Positions 33,777-43,799 of a DNA stretch of 64,000 nucleotides are shown one piece after another. The DNA is from Hydractinia symbiolongicarpus. Its lineage: Eukaryota > Cnidaria > Hydrozoa > Anthoathecata > Hydractiniidae. The stretch is taken from positions 23,773,501 to 23,837,500 of the forward strand of contig NC_079878.1 in NCBI RefSeq assembly GCF_029227915.1, given 5' to 3'. The stretch's first letter is position 1. Each line of letters begins with the position of its first letter. A program made the position numbers and the translations under genes. The notes beneath the pieces were generated by a model, which was not told the origin of the DNA, did not search any database, and worked only from the letters and a program-made list of their open reading frames with translations.

Positions 33777-35927
33777 CAGTAGAGTCTCCATAACTCGAAC
33801 CTCTATAACTCGAATCTCTCCTTAACTCGAACAAATTCGTTGGCACCGTGAAAATTTCCTAATAAACTCTTATAAAAAAACCTCTACAACTCGAACCTCC
33901 ATAACTCGAATCTTCCCTTAACTCGAACAAATTTTTTTGTCCCTTGGAGACTTTTCTCTCCATAACTCGAATTTTCTGACATCATAATCAAAATTCGAAC
34001 AGTTTTCCTGATAAATTGGGTCTAAAAATCTTGTTAATACGTGTTTTGCAGGCCTTATTATTAATTCGAATGATTAATGATGCGTCATCCAAACCTTTCG
34101 AACGTCTTTTTCGAACGTTTTCGAGAAAATCTAAAGAATTTCAAAAGAAAGACACTCTCATAACAATGTCGTCTGTGGCAGGATCAAAGCGTCGAATTGA
34201 CAATAAGTCGTGCAAAATCAAGTACAAAGCTCTTAAAGCGTTGGAAAAGGGTACTGCGCCAAAGGATGTGGCAAAAGAGTTCAAAATTCCTCCAAGCACC
34301 CTGTCAACTTGGAAAAAAAATAAAGAAAAGATTTACAAGCAGTTTAACAACGGGCAAACATCACAAATCAAAACATGGTAACAATCGAATGTTTTCTATT
34401 CGAATCATGGCCATGGCATTCTAAATTTAGAATTCCATGATTCGAATCAAACAAAATGTAAAGCTCCATCTACACTTGTCACAACTACAGAGATAAACGT
34501 TTTTCTCATCCATTCCTTTCAGGTATGGAGTATCCTTCAAAACCATCGCTGGAGAATCACGGTCCGTCACTGAGGAAATGACAGCGCCATGGTCGGAGAC
34601 AACATCACCAACCATTCTCTCCCGCTATCCTCTGGAAGACATTTTTAACGCCGACGAATTTGGGCTTTTATTTCAATGCCTTCCCAATAAAACTTTGCAT
34701 ATGAAAGGTGATAAGTGTTCTGGAGGAAAACACAGCAAAGTTAGACTTACTGGTTTAGCTGCTGGTAATGCCTTGGGGGAACGATTGCCAATGTTTGTAA
34801 TCGGCAAGTCCGCCAACCCTCGTTGCTTTAAAGGTGTCAAAACACTACCCTGTCGATACCGTTCGCAAAAGAAGAGTTGGATGTCTGGAGAGCTGTTCGA
34901 AGAGTGGGTACGCGAGCTTGATCAAAAATTCTCTGTCTCTAAGCGAAAAATTGCTTTGATTATTGACAATTGTACCGCACATCCTCATGTTGAAAACCTG
35001 GAATGGGTAGAATTGATCTTTCTTCCTCCAAATACCACGTCCCGAACCCAACCTATGGACCAAGGAATTATCCGCGCCCTGAAAGCAAAATATCGATCGC
35101 TAGCAGTGCGGAAATTGATAAAAGCCTTGGACGAGGAAAAATCGATTCTTGCAGCTATGTACATGCTAAGGAAAGCATGGGATGATGTTTCCAACAAAAC
35201 ATTCACCAATTGCTTTCGAAAATCAGAAATTTCCCAAAAGGATGCAGAAAGAGCGATCAACGAAGATGACGACCCTTTTAAAAGTTTAACCAGCGAAGTA
35301 GAAGAAGACCCAATTCCAACCCTCGATGCTGAACTCTCTTACATAAAACGAAGGTTTCCTGACCACATTGATCCTGACTTATCAACTGAAGATTTCATTG
35401 ATTTTGACATTGAAGTCAGTACATCCCTTGGGCGTCTGAAGACTGCTGACATCATTGCTGAGATCACTGGGACTCAAGACGAAGAATTAAAAGAGGTCGA
35501 CGAAGAAGACAAGGAGGAAGAAGATAAGATCACAAGACCGACGGCCGAGCAAGTGCGTACAGCTATCAACGTCCTCGAAGACTTGAGTATTTTTTCACAT
35601 TTTGGAGAAGAAATGATAGCTTCCCTGAAGGACTTGAATCGTAATATCGCCAAAGATTTTGATATGAGTTGTAAGCAAACAGTTATCACCGACTTCTTTT
35701 CTAAATAAACATTAAAAAGTTCATTAAAAGTGTATTGTTTTGACTTTCATTAACCTAATAGCCCCCTTAAAGTTAGACTTAAGATTAAATATAACGTTTT
35801 TATCCAGCTGGTTCACGTAAAGGGAGGATATTGCGCTAAAAGTTGAAAACCTCTACAACTCGAATGTCTCCATAACTCGAACGATTTCCTTTTCCCCGTG
35901 GCTGTTCGAGTTATGGAGACTCTACTG
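33777..35927 (+). mobile_element. Tigger/pogo-type transposon, copy 2 (2,151 bp)
   Basis: Ends identical in design to copy 1 (CAGTAGAGTCTCC ... GGAGACTCTACTG) and flanked by TA on both sides. Inserted into the LINE. Relative to copy 1 it has lost about 0.76 kb, from the middle of exon 1 (after GGGCAAACATC near 34362) to within the intron, removing the second half of the DNA-binding region and the HIRAN gene. The junction shows short microhomology. Exon 2 is intact. Confidence 0.9.
34166..35708 (+). pseudogene. Tigger transposase, copy 2: catalytic exon intact, exon 1 truncated
   Basis: Exon 1 starts at ATG 34166 but is cut by the deletion after about 65 codons. Exon 2 (34523-35708) follows acceptor CATTCCTTTCAG and encodes 395 residues: YGVSFKTIAGES, first catalytic Asp in FNADEFGLLFQ, second in IIDNCTAHPH, third in NTTSRTQPMDQGII, as expected for the pogo/Tigger DDD triad (DDE_1). 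An acidic C-terminal region (EEVDEEDKEEEDK-like) and QTVITDFFSK end follow. With copy 1's exon 1 the full length would be about 523 residues, normal for Tigger. Relative to copy 1 it lacks 15 bases near 35140, in frame. The stop overlaps AATAAA. Confidence 0.85.
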
Positions 35928-36621
35928 TATTTATTACAAAATCCACAATACTTTACCAGCAACAATACTTTACCAGCAACAAATGCTTGAAATTAACACA
36001 CAACGATTTTAACGCGAAAGAAACTGACACATATAACACGTCGTTTCAACAAATATATTTCAAAACGTTTGCAACTTCAATTCTCTTTTGGTAAAGAAAA
36101 AAACGTTGTGTTTATTTTTAAATTCGTAGCGACTTCTTTTCCGTTCGAATATTTCCTCGTTCGAAAGTGCGATGTTTTAACATATCAAATTGCATAATTT
36201 TTATCACATAGTTTGGTCACATCTATTACAAATTTTAACTGGAAACTTTTGCGCTTTCTCTTTTAAAGTAAAACTATAATAAAAATGTATCCCTTGTTCA
36301 ATCTCCAAAAGTCAGTCAGCTATTGGATTTGTAAAAACCGTTTTTTATTTTTCTAAGAAAATTTTAAGAATATTTTTCCCTGAAAGAGTTATCGAATCTT
36401 ACGTTGGTGCGACGTTAGTACAACGTCGTGTTGAAGTATAAATCCGACGTCTGATAAGCTAACGTCGAATCGACGTCGGTTTATGGCCGATATGCGACGT
36501 TGGAAATCCTGACGTTGGATCGACGTCGGTTTAGGGCCGAAATACGACGGCGGAAATAACGACGTCACGACGTAGCAGCGACTAGCAACAGACATCTGTA
36601 CGACGTCGTGTGCCTGCTGGG

Positions 36622-37233
36622 ATAACTTGTGTTAATTTCCTAGTATTAATTAAATTTTTTTCTTTTTTCTTCAACGTTTTGTAACTTTTCTTCATTAATA
36701 CACACGATAAATTTTATACTGTTTAACATAACATCACGTTTCCTCCACAGCTTTTCAACGTCAACTATTTTTACTTTCAGACTAAATAATGTAGAATTTC
36801 CATCTATCAGGCGCGGTGTGGACCATGAAAAATAACTCAGATCGCTAGAGGACTGTAATATACACTAAGAAAAAAAAATGTTCCGTATATATACATAAGA
36901 TCACGTGACGTTAAGAGTCCGTGATAAAATGCGGAACATAACATTTCCCAGTTTCCCAGTTTCCCAAAAACCCGCGGTAATATGAAACCAATATAGTAAT
37001 GTTTAAACATAGAAATGTTGTGTAAATAACATTAATGTTATTTTAAACAAAACTATATTGAAAGTTGTTGTACGTAAATTTAAGTAAGAACTTTAAAAAA
37101 TATTTTAAATCACCCACAAAATTTGTAATTATTAAATTATAACTACGTTCATAAATGTACATTCCTTACTTACACTTTGTGAGCTAAGTTTTAAAATTTT
37201 CCCAATAAAATTTTTGTTTTTTGTTTTTTTTAG
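36622..37233. other. AT-rich non-coding stretch
   Basis: Contains a short tandem CCCAGTTTCCCAGTTTCCC (about 36950). It ends in a long pyrimidine/T tract that forms the acceptor at 37231-37233. Confidence 0.4.
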
Positions 37234-37358
37234 AATCATACTGCTATCACAAACTCATCCAAGCAAAACGCTTTGTGCAACCTCTGACTTTAACTTATTC
37301 ATAAAACATGTCGAGGCAGAAAAAGAACACAAAAATGTAAAGCGAAACATTTTTTCAG
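37234..37358 (+). CDS. Candidate internal exon, unknown protein
   Basis: Strong acceptor TTTTTTGTTTTTTTTAG before, strong donor TTTTTTCAG/GTAACA after. The open frame includes THPSKTLCATSDFNLFIKH, then VEAEKEHKNVKRNIFS. The spelling CATGTCGAGGCA and the protein pattern 'xLFxxHVEA' recur in the candidate exon at 46079-46302, which raises the chance that both are copies of one exon. No domain recognised. Confidence 0.4.
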
Positions 37359-37485
37359 GTAACATGTACTTTGTACTATGTGATTCTCTTTATTTTTATC
37401 CTTTTTTCTTTAATTACTTATTTCTTCTGTGTTTCGTCCATCTTATGTCGAATTGTTATTCTCCTGGGGTATCTTTTTTGCGCTA

Positions 37486-38209
37486 GTAGACTCCCGGTTA
37501 TTCGAACCCTCAAGGCGGATAAGAATTTACTTCGAATAACCGGGAGTTCGAATAACTGAAAAATTCGTTTTCCCGCCAGATTTTCAACTTAACCTTAATG
37601 GGATGGACTTTTCTTAAGTAATTGAGGCATTGTGGTTCAGTTGAGCGTGTAAACACAAAGAATTTTCACTTTTTGAAGAAAGAATAAATTTGAACAAATT
37701 GTTAACAGGTTTTAAAATATGAAAGTTATAAAGAAAATGTATCTAGTAAATACAAGGAGTTCAACTCTTAAAAAAATCTTTAATGCTACATTGTTTTTTA
37801 CTATCGATGTAGTGTTTTTGACATGTACGTGTTATCATGTTTAACTGCTTTCTGATTGAAGGAGAATATTGAACTTTTGAAGAAATTGCTTGAAGAGTGT
37901 AAATAGCCATGAATATTGAAACCTGATTTTTTGAAGAAAAAAAGTGTTTTAATCGCAGAAAATCAATGTTCTCACTCGACGATCTCCCAATAAGAAAAAT
38001 TCGAATAACTGAGGGTGACTTAGCCTATAATTGGCCCCAAGGGGAATAAAAATCACTTCGAATAACCGAATTATTCGAATAACTGAAGTTCGAATAACCG
38101 AGAGTGTTTTTGCCTGAGTTGGGTGAGCAGATCCAAGGGGAACGCCATCTCACTTCGAATAACCGAATTATTCGAATAAGTGCAGGTTCGAATAACCGGG
38201 AGTCTACTG
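37486..38209. mobile_element. Tigger-type MITE (724 bp)
   Basis: GTAGACTCCCGGTTATTCGAAC at the left is matched by the inverse GTTCGAATAACCGGGAGTCTACTG at the right, with TA flanks (37484-37485, 38210-38211). TTCGAATAAC motifs repeat near both ends. The left terminus lacks the first CA. No coding capacity. Ends resemble but differ from those of the 2.5-kb Tigger copies (ATAACTCGAA), so it is a sister family. Confidence 0.8.
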
Positions 38210-38211
38210 TA

Positions 38212-39008
38212 CTATGAACTGAATACGCGCGCGGTAACTTTCGAAACTGCAATCTTGACGATGACGCGGAAAAACATTAGAACTCTACGTAGAGAAATCG
38301 TATGCCGTTGTTGTGAGAATGTTAGAAATCACACTTTCAATTACACATTTAGTGTACAAATATTTACATAAATTAGTGGAAAGAAGGGCAGAATCTGAAA
38401 CTCCTAACCGGAAGTAGAATCCTGGCTAAGTGACAATGTTTGAACATTTGGATAGCCAAACAATGACTTTTTATTATGTCCAATTTTATAGCTTAGAATT
38501 CACAGACATTTTAAGAGGCGTTATATTAAGTAATAAGTAGACAAAGTTAAATCATTTTCTCACAGAAACCAGTTTTGACAAATGTTTCTTGACACAGTTA
38601 GAAAAAAATCGCGAAAGGAATATTAAAGCATTAAATTTATAATTGTGAACGTGATTGTTTTTGAAAAAAAAACTCTTTGTTGATTTTTAACTAAACTCGA
38701 GCCTTGAAAATCACTATAAAGATCACCAAGAAACTGTTAACAAGGCAGACAGATTAATGGGTAGCTTTATTTGTAAACAAGTTATCAACAAATCAAGGTC
38801 AACATAACAGAATATGTTGATCTGTGGTATTTTTATGCTGATCAAAGCGATAGCGTCTCTTTTAAATCAGGGGTATGTTGATTTAGTTGCTTTTTGAATA
38901 AGTTTCGAATGCGTGAAGTCTAATTAGTTTGAGCCATTAGTTACTATCTAAACAAAAATATTCTTAGTCTTCCTTTGTTGTGCACGATAACATGACAATG
39001 TTTATTAA
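38212..39008. other. AT-rich non-coding stretch
   Basis: No gene or strong repeat seen. Confidence 0.4.
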
Positions 39009-39596
39009 TCTATATAATAATACGCTAATTCCTTGTGTCTGTCTGTCACTTTTGCAAAGTGGATTACATTCTTCAAAATTTTTTTTAACAAATTCTATAA
39101 AACATCGCCTATAAAATTGTTCTGTAATTTACCAAACTTTACCGATAAAATAGTATTGACGTCAAAGGAAAGTTAATTAAGATTAGTGAAGCCATTACAA
39201 TGCACTTAAAACTTTGAGGCCTAATAACTTGGAAACGAGGTAATGACGTCAATGTTTTTTCACCGCGTGGGTAACTAGGGACAACCTGGGACCAATTTGG
39301 GTAAGTTTTTCAAACCTGGGTCCCCGAATCCGTTTCGGAATGACGGTTTGATGACGTCATCAAAAAACCTTTAAACCTTGATATCTCTGCAACCGTTTGT
39401 CAAAGATACATGATCATATACATTTTCTTGATCAGCATTTCAAGATCCATACGATGAAGGCAACAGGCATACACATTTCTGAAAAAAACATTTTGTGTTT
39501 TGACATGTCTCTGCTGACGTCATCAAAATTTTAATGACGGTTGTTTTTTTCTGTTATCCTGCCTAAGTGGATTTTTCCACGGGCCTTATCGACTAG
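39009..39596 (+). mobile_element. Helitron-like unit (588 bp)
   Basis: Starts TCTATATAATAATACGC, then a TGTGTCTGTCTGTCAC block. Ends GTGGATTTTTCCAC hairpin plus GGGCCTTATCGACTAG. Contains the palindrome GATGACGTCATC (39349-39360). Non-autonomous. Confidence 0.65.
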
Positions 39597-42056
39597 TCTC
39601 TTATAATAATACGGAGAGTGTGTCTGTGTGTCTGTAACAGGCAAAGTGTATATCGTCATTTTCCTTTGATGTTGCCGAAAAAAATCTTTGATGTTGCCGA
39701 AAATAATATGTCTTCTTTGTCGTGAAAAGCGCGAGTTTTGTGTGGTTTGTTAAATGAAGTTCTAGCACAAAGTAACGGAAATTGTGTTTGCAAAAAAGAT
39801 GGCTGTCCTTTTTAAGCATTTGTCTTCTCTTGCCTTCAAAATAAATCTTTACAAAAGCATTTAAAAAGGGGCATGGTATATAAATGAAGTATAGAAAGGT
39901 TTCTGTAAGGTTTGTTTATGTTTTTTAAAGTTTTGATGATATTATTGATGCGAGACATGTTTGTTAGCTAGCATCAACCACACCAACAACAACTAGCTAT
40001 AGGTAGCTAGGAATTTATAAATATGTAGCCATGTTCTTTATACCTAGCTAAGTCTCCAGTTTATATTTAAGTGACCAGCTATTAGCTGCTGTAGCTACCT
40101 TATGTTAGCTTCAGTTTTATGTTGCTTTTTACATGTAAGCTAATCTTAGTGGTCTTTGCTAAGAATGTGACTGTAACTTGATTTAATTGACATTTTAAGC
40201 TTAAATTAACAAGCCACAACAACTTTTAAAAAAGTATTACATAATATTTAAGAAGAGTTTAAGGACTGTTTTTAAGCAAATAATGTATTTTTCACAATTT
40301 GTGTATGCAAATAATGTATTTTTCACATTTTGTGTAACTTATATATATACATCGGTTACATGCAATATGACGAAACGATTTTTATTTAACATGTAGTAAT
40401 TCTGGTACCTTAAGTGTAGTGATTTTTGTTGTTCTAGATGTTCTGACTAAAATGTTTTTGTTTATGGCATTTTGTCTCAATTAAGAAAAGTTTCAACTTT
40501 TTTGAGGGAGTACAACACCGAAAAAACTTGTTTTTTTTTTATATTTTGTATAAATTCTTACCGGGCAGGACTCTGTACAACATACCGAAATGACTGATTC
40601 CTCTCTATTTATAAATTTGATGCGTTCCGAATCACAGTTTTTTGAAATTTTGGGTAATATTTAATGAGTACAAGATGCAAATACTGATTTTTGTTGAATC
40701 AGAAGTATTTCCTACAACCATTCTTTTTTTACACTTTTGTGGAGAAAAAGTGTATGCAATGTCATCAGAATAATTGATTTTGTTGCAAACTGTTTTTCTT
40801 TTTCACATTTTGGATTGAAATATTGTTATAAAGGGCATATATTAATAGACATATATATACCAAAATAATTAAATTCTGCAAACTTTGATTTTGTCGTTCA
40901 CCTCTCATCTTTTATATTTTGATTAAACTTTTGAGGAAAACTATAGGAATTATTTAGAATTTGTATTTTGTGTTGCAAATTTAGTGCAAAAATTTAACTG
41001 TTGTGAGGGAGGACCATATGCAATTATATATACTAAAAATAATAATTTGATATTCTACAAGTTGTATTTTTGTATGCACTTAAATGACTGCTTTTTCTGA
41101 GTTGAATTTGATGGGTTTCATATCAATTTTGTGGAAGATTTTATGGCTGAAGGCAATATAGAACATGCCAATTGAACTGATTTTTGTTCATATTTTGATT
41201 TGCTCCTCATAAACCTTTGTGTTCTACATTTATTGTAAACTTTTGTGAGGAAGGACCATATATATATATATATACAATGTTTTCAAAATAAAATTTACTC
41301 CTTGCTCATTGCTTTTTCGACATTTCAGGTTAAAATGTTTGGTAAAGTCAGTACGGATCATTAGACAAAAAATTGTTTTGTTAACCGGTTAATTTTTACA
41401 TTTTGTGCATATTTTTGCGGGAGAGGATGGTATGCAACCGAATAAATGATTTTTCAAAATTTATCTTTTTGATTTTAGGTGTTTTGTGCTTGTTTAAGTT
41501 TGGCTTTTTGATATTGTTCAGGTTGTATTGTTGTATAAGCATTTAGGGAAAAGACAATGTTTAAAATGCGTAAAGAACTTATTTCATAGATCTGTGCTTA
41601 CTGTTGCAAGCCTTTCTTTTCGACACTTCAGATTAAAATATTGAAGGTTTTCAACATAACCACATAATAAGATGTATACATATTTAAGATATGTGTTATT
41701 TCTGACATTATTATTATTGTTGTCGTAACTGTCTGGGTTGTGACTGTCAATGTTGTAACTTTCTACTAACTAGATTTTACACCTTGCACGCCGTTGTTTT
41801 TCTTATTTTGTCTGAAGTTTTGTTGGGAGGATTTCATGCGATTTGACATTTGATATTTTGTGTTAGATTTTAAGAACTTTTTTGGTTAATTATGACTTAT
41901 ATACTTTCTTTTTATGCATTTTCAGATTATTTTTTTTAGTAAAAGGCATATCCAATATATACTGAAATATTTGCTGATGTCATCAAAATTCAAATGACAG
42001 AACTTTTCAATTGTTTTTCTGCCTAAGTGGATTTTTCCACGGGCCTAATCGACTAG
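39597..42056 (+). mobile_element. Helitron-like unit (2,460 bp) joined directly to the previous one
   Basis: Starts TCTCTTATAATAATACGG right after CTAG, followed by TGTGTCTGTGTGTCTGTAAC. Ends CACGGGCCTAATCGACTAG at 42056. The interior has a 31-bp tandem duplication (40276-40337, GCAAATAATGTATTTTTCAC) and a degenerate array with recurring GGGAGGACCATATGCAA-like and TTTTTCACATTTTGGATT-like phrases at roughly 200-300 bp spacing (40.5-41.9 kb). No Rep/helicase frame. Confidence 0.6.
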
Positions 42057-42300
42057 TCTATATAATAATACGCTAAGTGTGTCTGTTTGTGTGTCTGTGA
42101 CAGGCAAAGTGGATGTCTTCATTTTCCTTTGATGTTGCCGAAAAATGCATCTCCAATGTGTCAAATTTTCTGACGTTACGGTGCGACAAAAATAACACTA
42201 CTTTAACGTCAATCCCTATAATAATACCCGTCGTCGGTCTGTCTATGCGCGGACCCCGCTGAGTTAGAAAATGATTATTGAAGATATTATTTCGGTTTGT
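42057..42300 (+). mobile_element. Two further Helitron-like 5' ends
   Basis: TCTATATAATAATACGC at 42057 with TGTGTCTGTTTGTGTGTCTG; then TCCCTATAATAATACCCGTC at 42213 with CGGTCTGTCTATG and CCCCGCTGAGTTAGAAAATG. The 3' ends are not seen. The second one shares its interior with 9480-9657. Confidence 0.5.
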
Positions 42301-42367
42301 CTGTTCAGTATTCATATTACTGTGGAAAGTTTATCATTTCTTGAACATGATAGTTTAGTAGGCGACG

Positions 42368-42395
42368 TTTCGGGAGATCCTTCTCCCATCATCAG
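42368..42395 (-). ncRNA. Hammerhead-ribozyme-like core, Penelope-type
   Basis: On the minus strand: CTGATGA, a stem GGGAG/CTCCC with a 6-base loop, then GAAAC followed by GTCG. CUGANGA-stem II-GAAA is the hammerhead core, and this 'CGACGTTTCGG...CATCATCAG' phrase is typical of terminal repeats of Penelope-like elements. One unpaired U separates the core from stem II, and I could not define stems I and III, so activity is uncertain. Confidence 0.45.
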
Positions 42396-42420
42396 CTTTT
42401 GAGGTTTTTAAGGCCCATTT

Positions 42421-43623
42421 TCTAATAAAAAAAACCTTTATTCAATTAAGTTTTGTTTGCTACAATCTTTTCACCCATTTTCATTTTTCCCCGTTTCTCA
42501 GTGAATGTTCAATTTCCTCATCGATTTGTTCACATCACGTGGGTAATCAATGATCTAATTGGATAAATTTCAACGAAAAAATAGTAAGCAATCTTACTTT
42601 TAAATTCTATTAAATTCGACCGCCAAATCGACGTCGATTGACGAAGACTATGGAATGTTCTATGCAATTTTTAGTAACATTGATTCGATCGACGTCGATC
42701 GGTTTGACCACATTCATTTAAGTGGCATTTTTTGGTAACATTTGTCTTTAGTATCAAGATACTTTCTGAAATTTTATGAATATTCAGGGTCAATCATTAA
42801 ACAACAATGAATGTGTTTTTCACTGTGGTTCTGTGATTTTTTATTAGGCTTTTCCTCATTTACTCAACCATGTTTTCACTGTTTTTATTTGTGTAAAATT
42901 GAAAAAAAATTGTATAAAAAATTAGGGCCGTACGCAACACAGATACAGACAAAAATTGGATTGCGGGCCATAGCTGGAAGAATGATCATATTATTGACTG
43001 AGACAATTGAAAGGTCTTAGACCGAGAGTTTGGTTAGACAGCAAGAAAAGTGAAAGAAACAATAAATAGTATAGGGAGAAATACTCATATCAATAGTATT
43101 TCCTATCAACTTCCAGAAATATAGTTACCCGCACTTCGGAAAGCGAAAATTCAGAAAAAAGTTCAAAATGATTCGGTACAAACGTCTCAAAAACATGAGG
43201 AACATCTTTCAAGGCAACATTTCTACAGAATAAATTGTTGCTATTATTTTAAACGAGCATGTTCTTGTAAATGTGATTTAATGCAAATATTTTTAATGTA
43301 CGTACAACAAAATAAGGTTAAAATGTTCAAATATGGAAAAATAAGAACAATTTCAGGCTGATCATGTAAGAAAAATTGTCCATGCTTCTGATCAAGAAAC
43401 TGCATATCAAGCTTTGATACAGTACATACAAGGTATATACTGGTATAACATAGAGGCTAAGTTTTAACAACCAAATTTTTATAATTTTCTGAATTCTTTG
43501 ACATTTATTCTTTAACCCAAAGCCACTAAGCTAATTTATAAACCTTCTAACCTTCCAGGTGTCACACCGTTGTCCATCCTGTTTCAATGAAATACTGTCC
43601 ATCCAATTCAATGCCAATGTGTG
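42421..43623. other. Non-coding stretch
   Basis: Contains TCGACGTCGA-type motifs near 42630-42700 (CGACGTCGATTGACG, GATCGACGTCGATCGG). No supported gene. Confidence 0.4.
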
Positions 43624-43799
43624 GTTGTTTTGTCTATATCTTGAAATCAGTTACTTGGATATACATACATGTTTGTGTTAAATATTTTGCGATTCGACAC
43701 TTCCATACGACGTTGTTTTGTCTATATCTTGAAATCAGTTACTTGGATATACATACATGTTTGTGTTAAATATTTTGCGATTCGACACTTCCATACGAC
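43624..43799. repeat. Perfect 88-bp tandem duplication
   Basis: Two identical units, 43624-43711 and 43712-43799, both starting GTTGTTTTGTCTATATCTTG and ending TTCCATACGAC. The lack of any difference implies a recent event or an assembly artefact. Confidence 0.95.

Larger units (their letters stand above)
29735..36621. mobile_element. Outer element with ACGT-rich subterminal repeats, containing a LINE and a Tigger
   Basis: The left end reads CCCGGCCGGCACACCAACG; the right end, inverted, reads CCCAGCAGGCACACGACG. Behind each lies a dense field of ACGT motifs (GACGTCGG, GACGTTG, AACGTC): about 15 at 29750-29955 and 12 at 36400-36605. The two fields bracket the LINE/Tigger nest. No obvious target duplication. 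I recognise the 'CCCAGCAGGCAC' terminus as a common animal repeat end but not its superfamily. Whether both ends belong to one copy needs a consensus. Inside, 29956-30600 and 36000-36395 show no gene. Confidence 0.5.

Noticed and set aside
29790-36600. CRISPR-like or regulatory array from the repeated GACGTC motifs
   Set aside because: Spacing is irregular, there are no fixed spacers, and the context is eukaryotic transposon ends.
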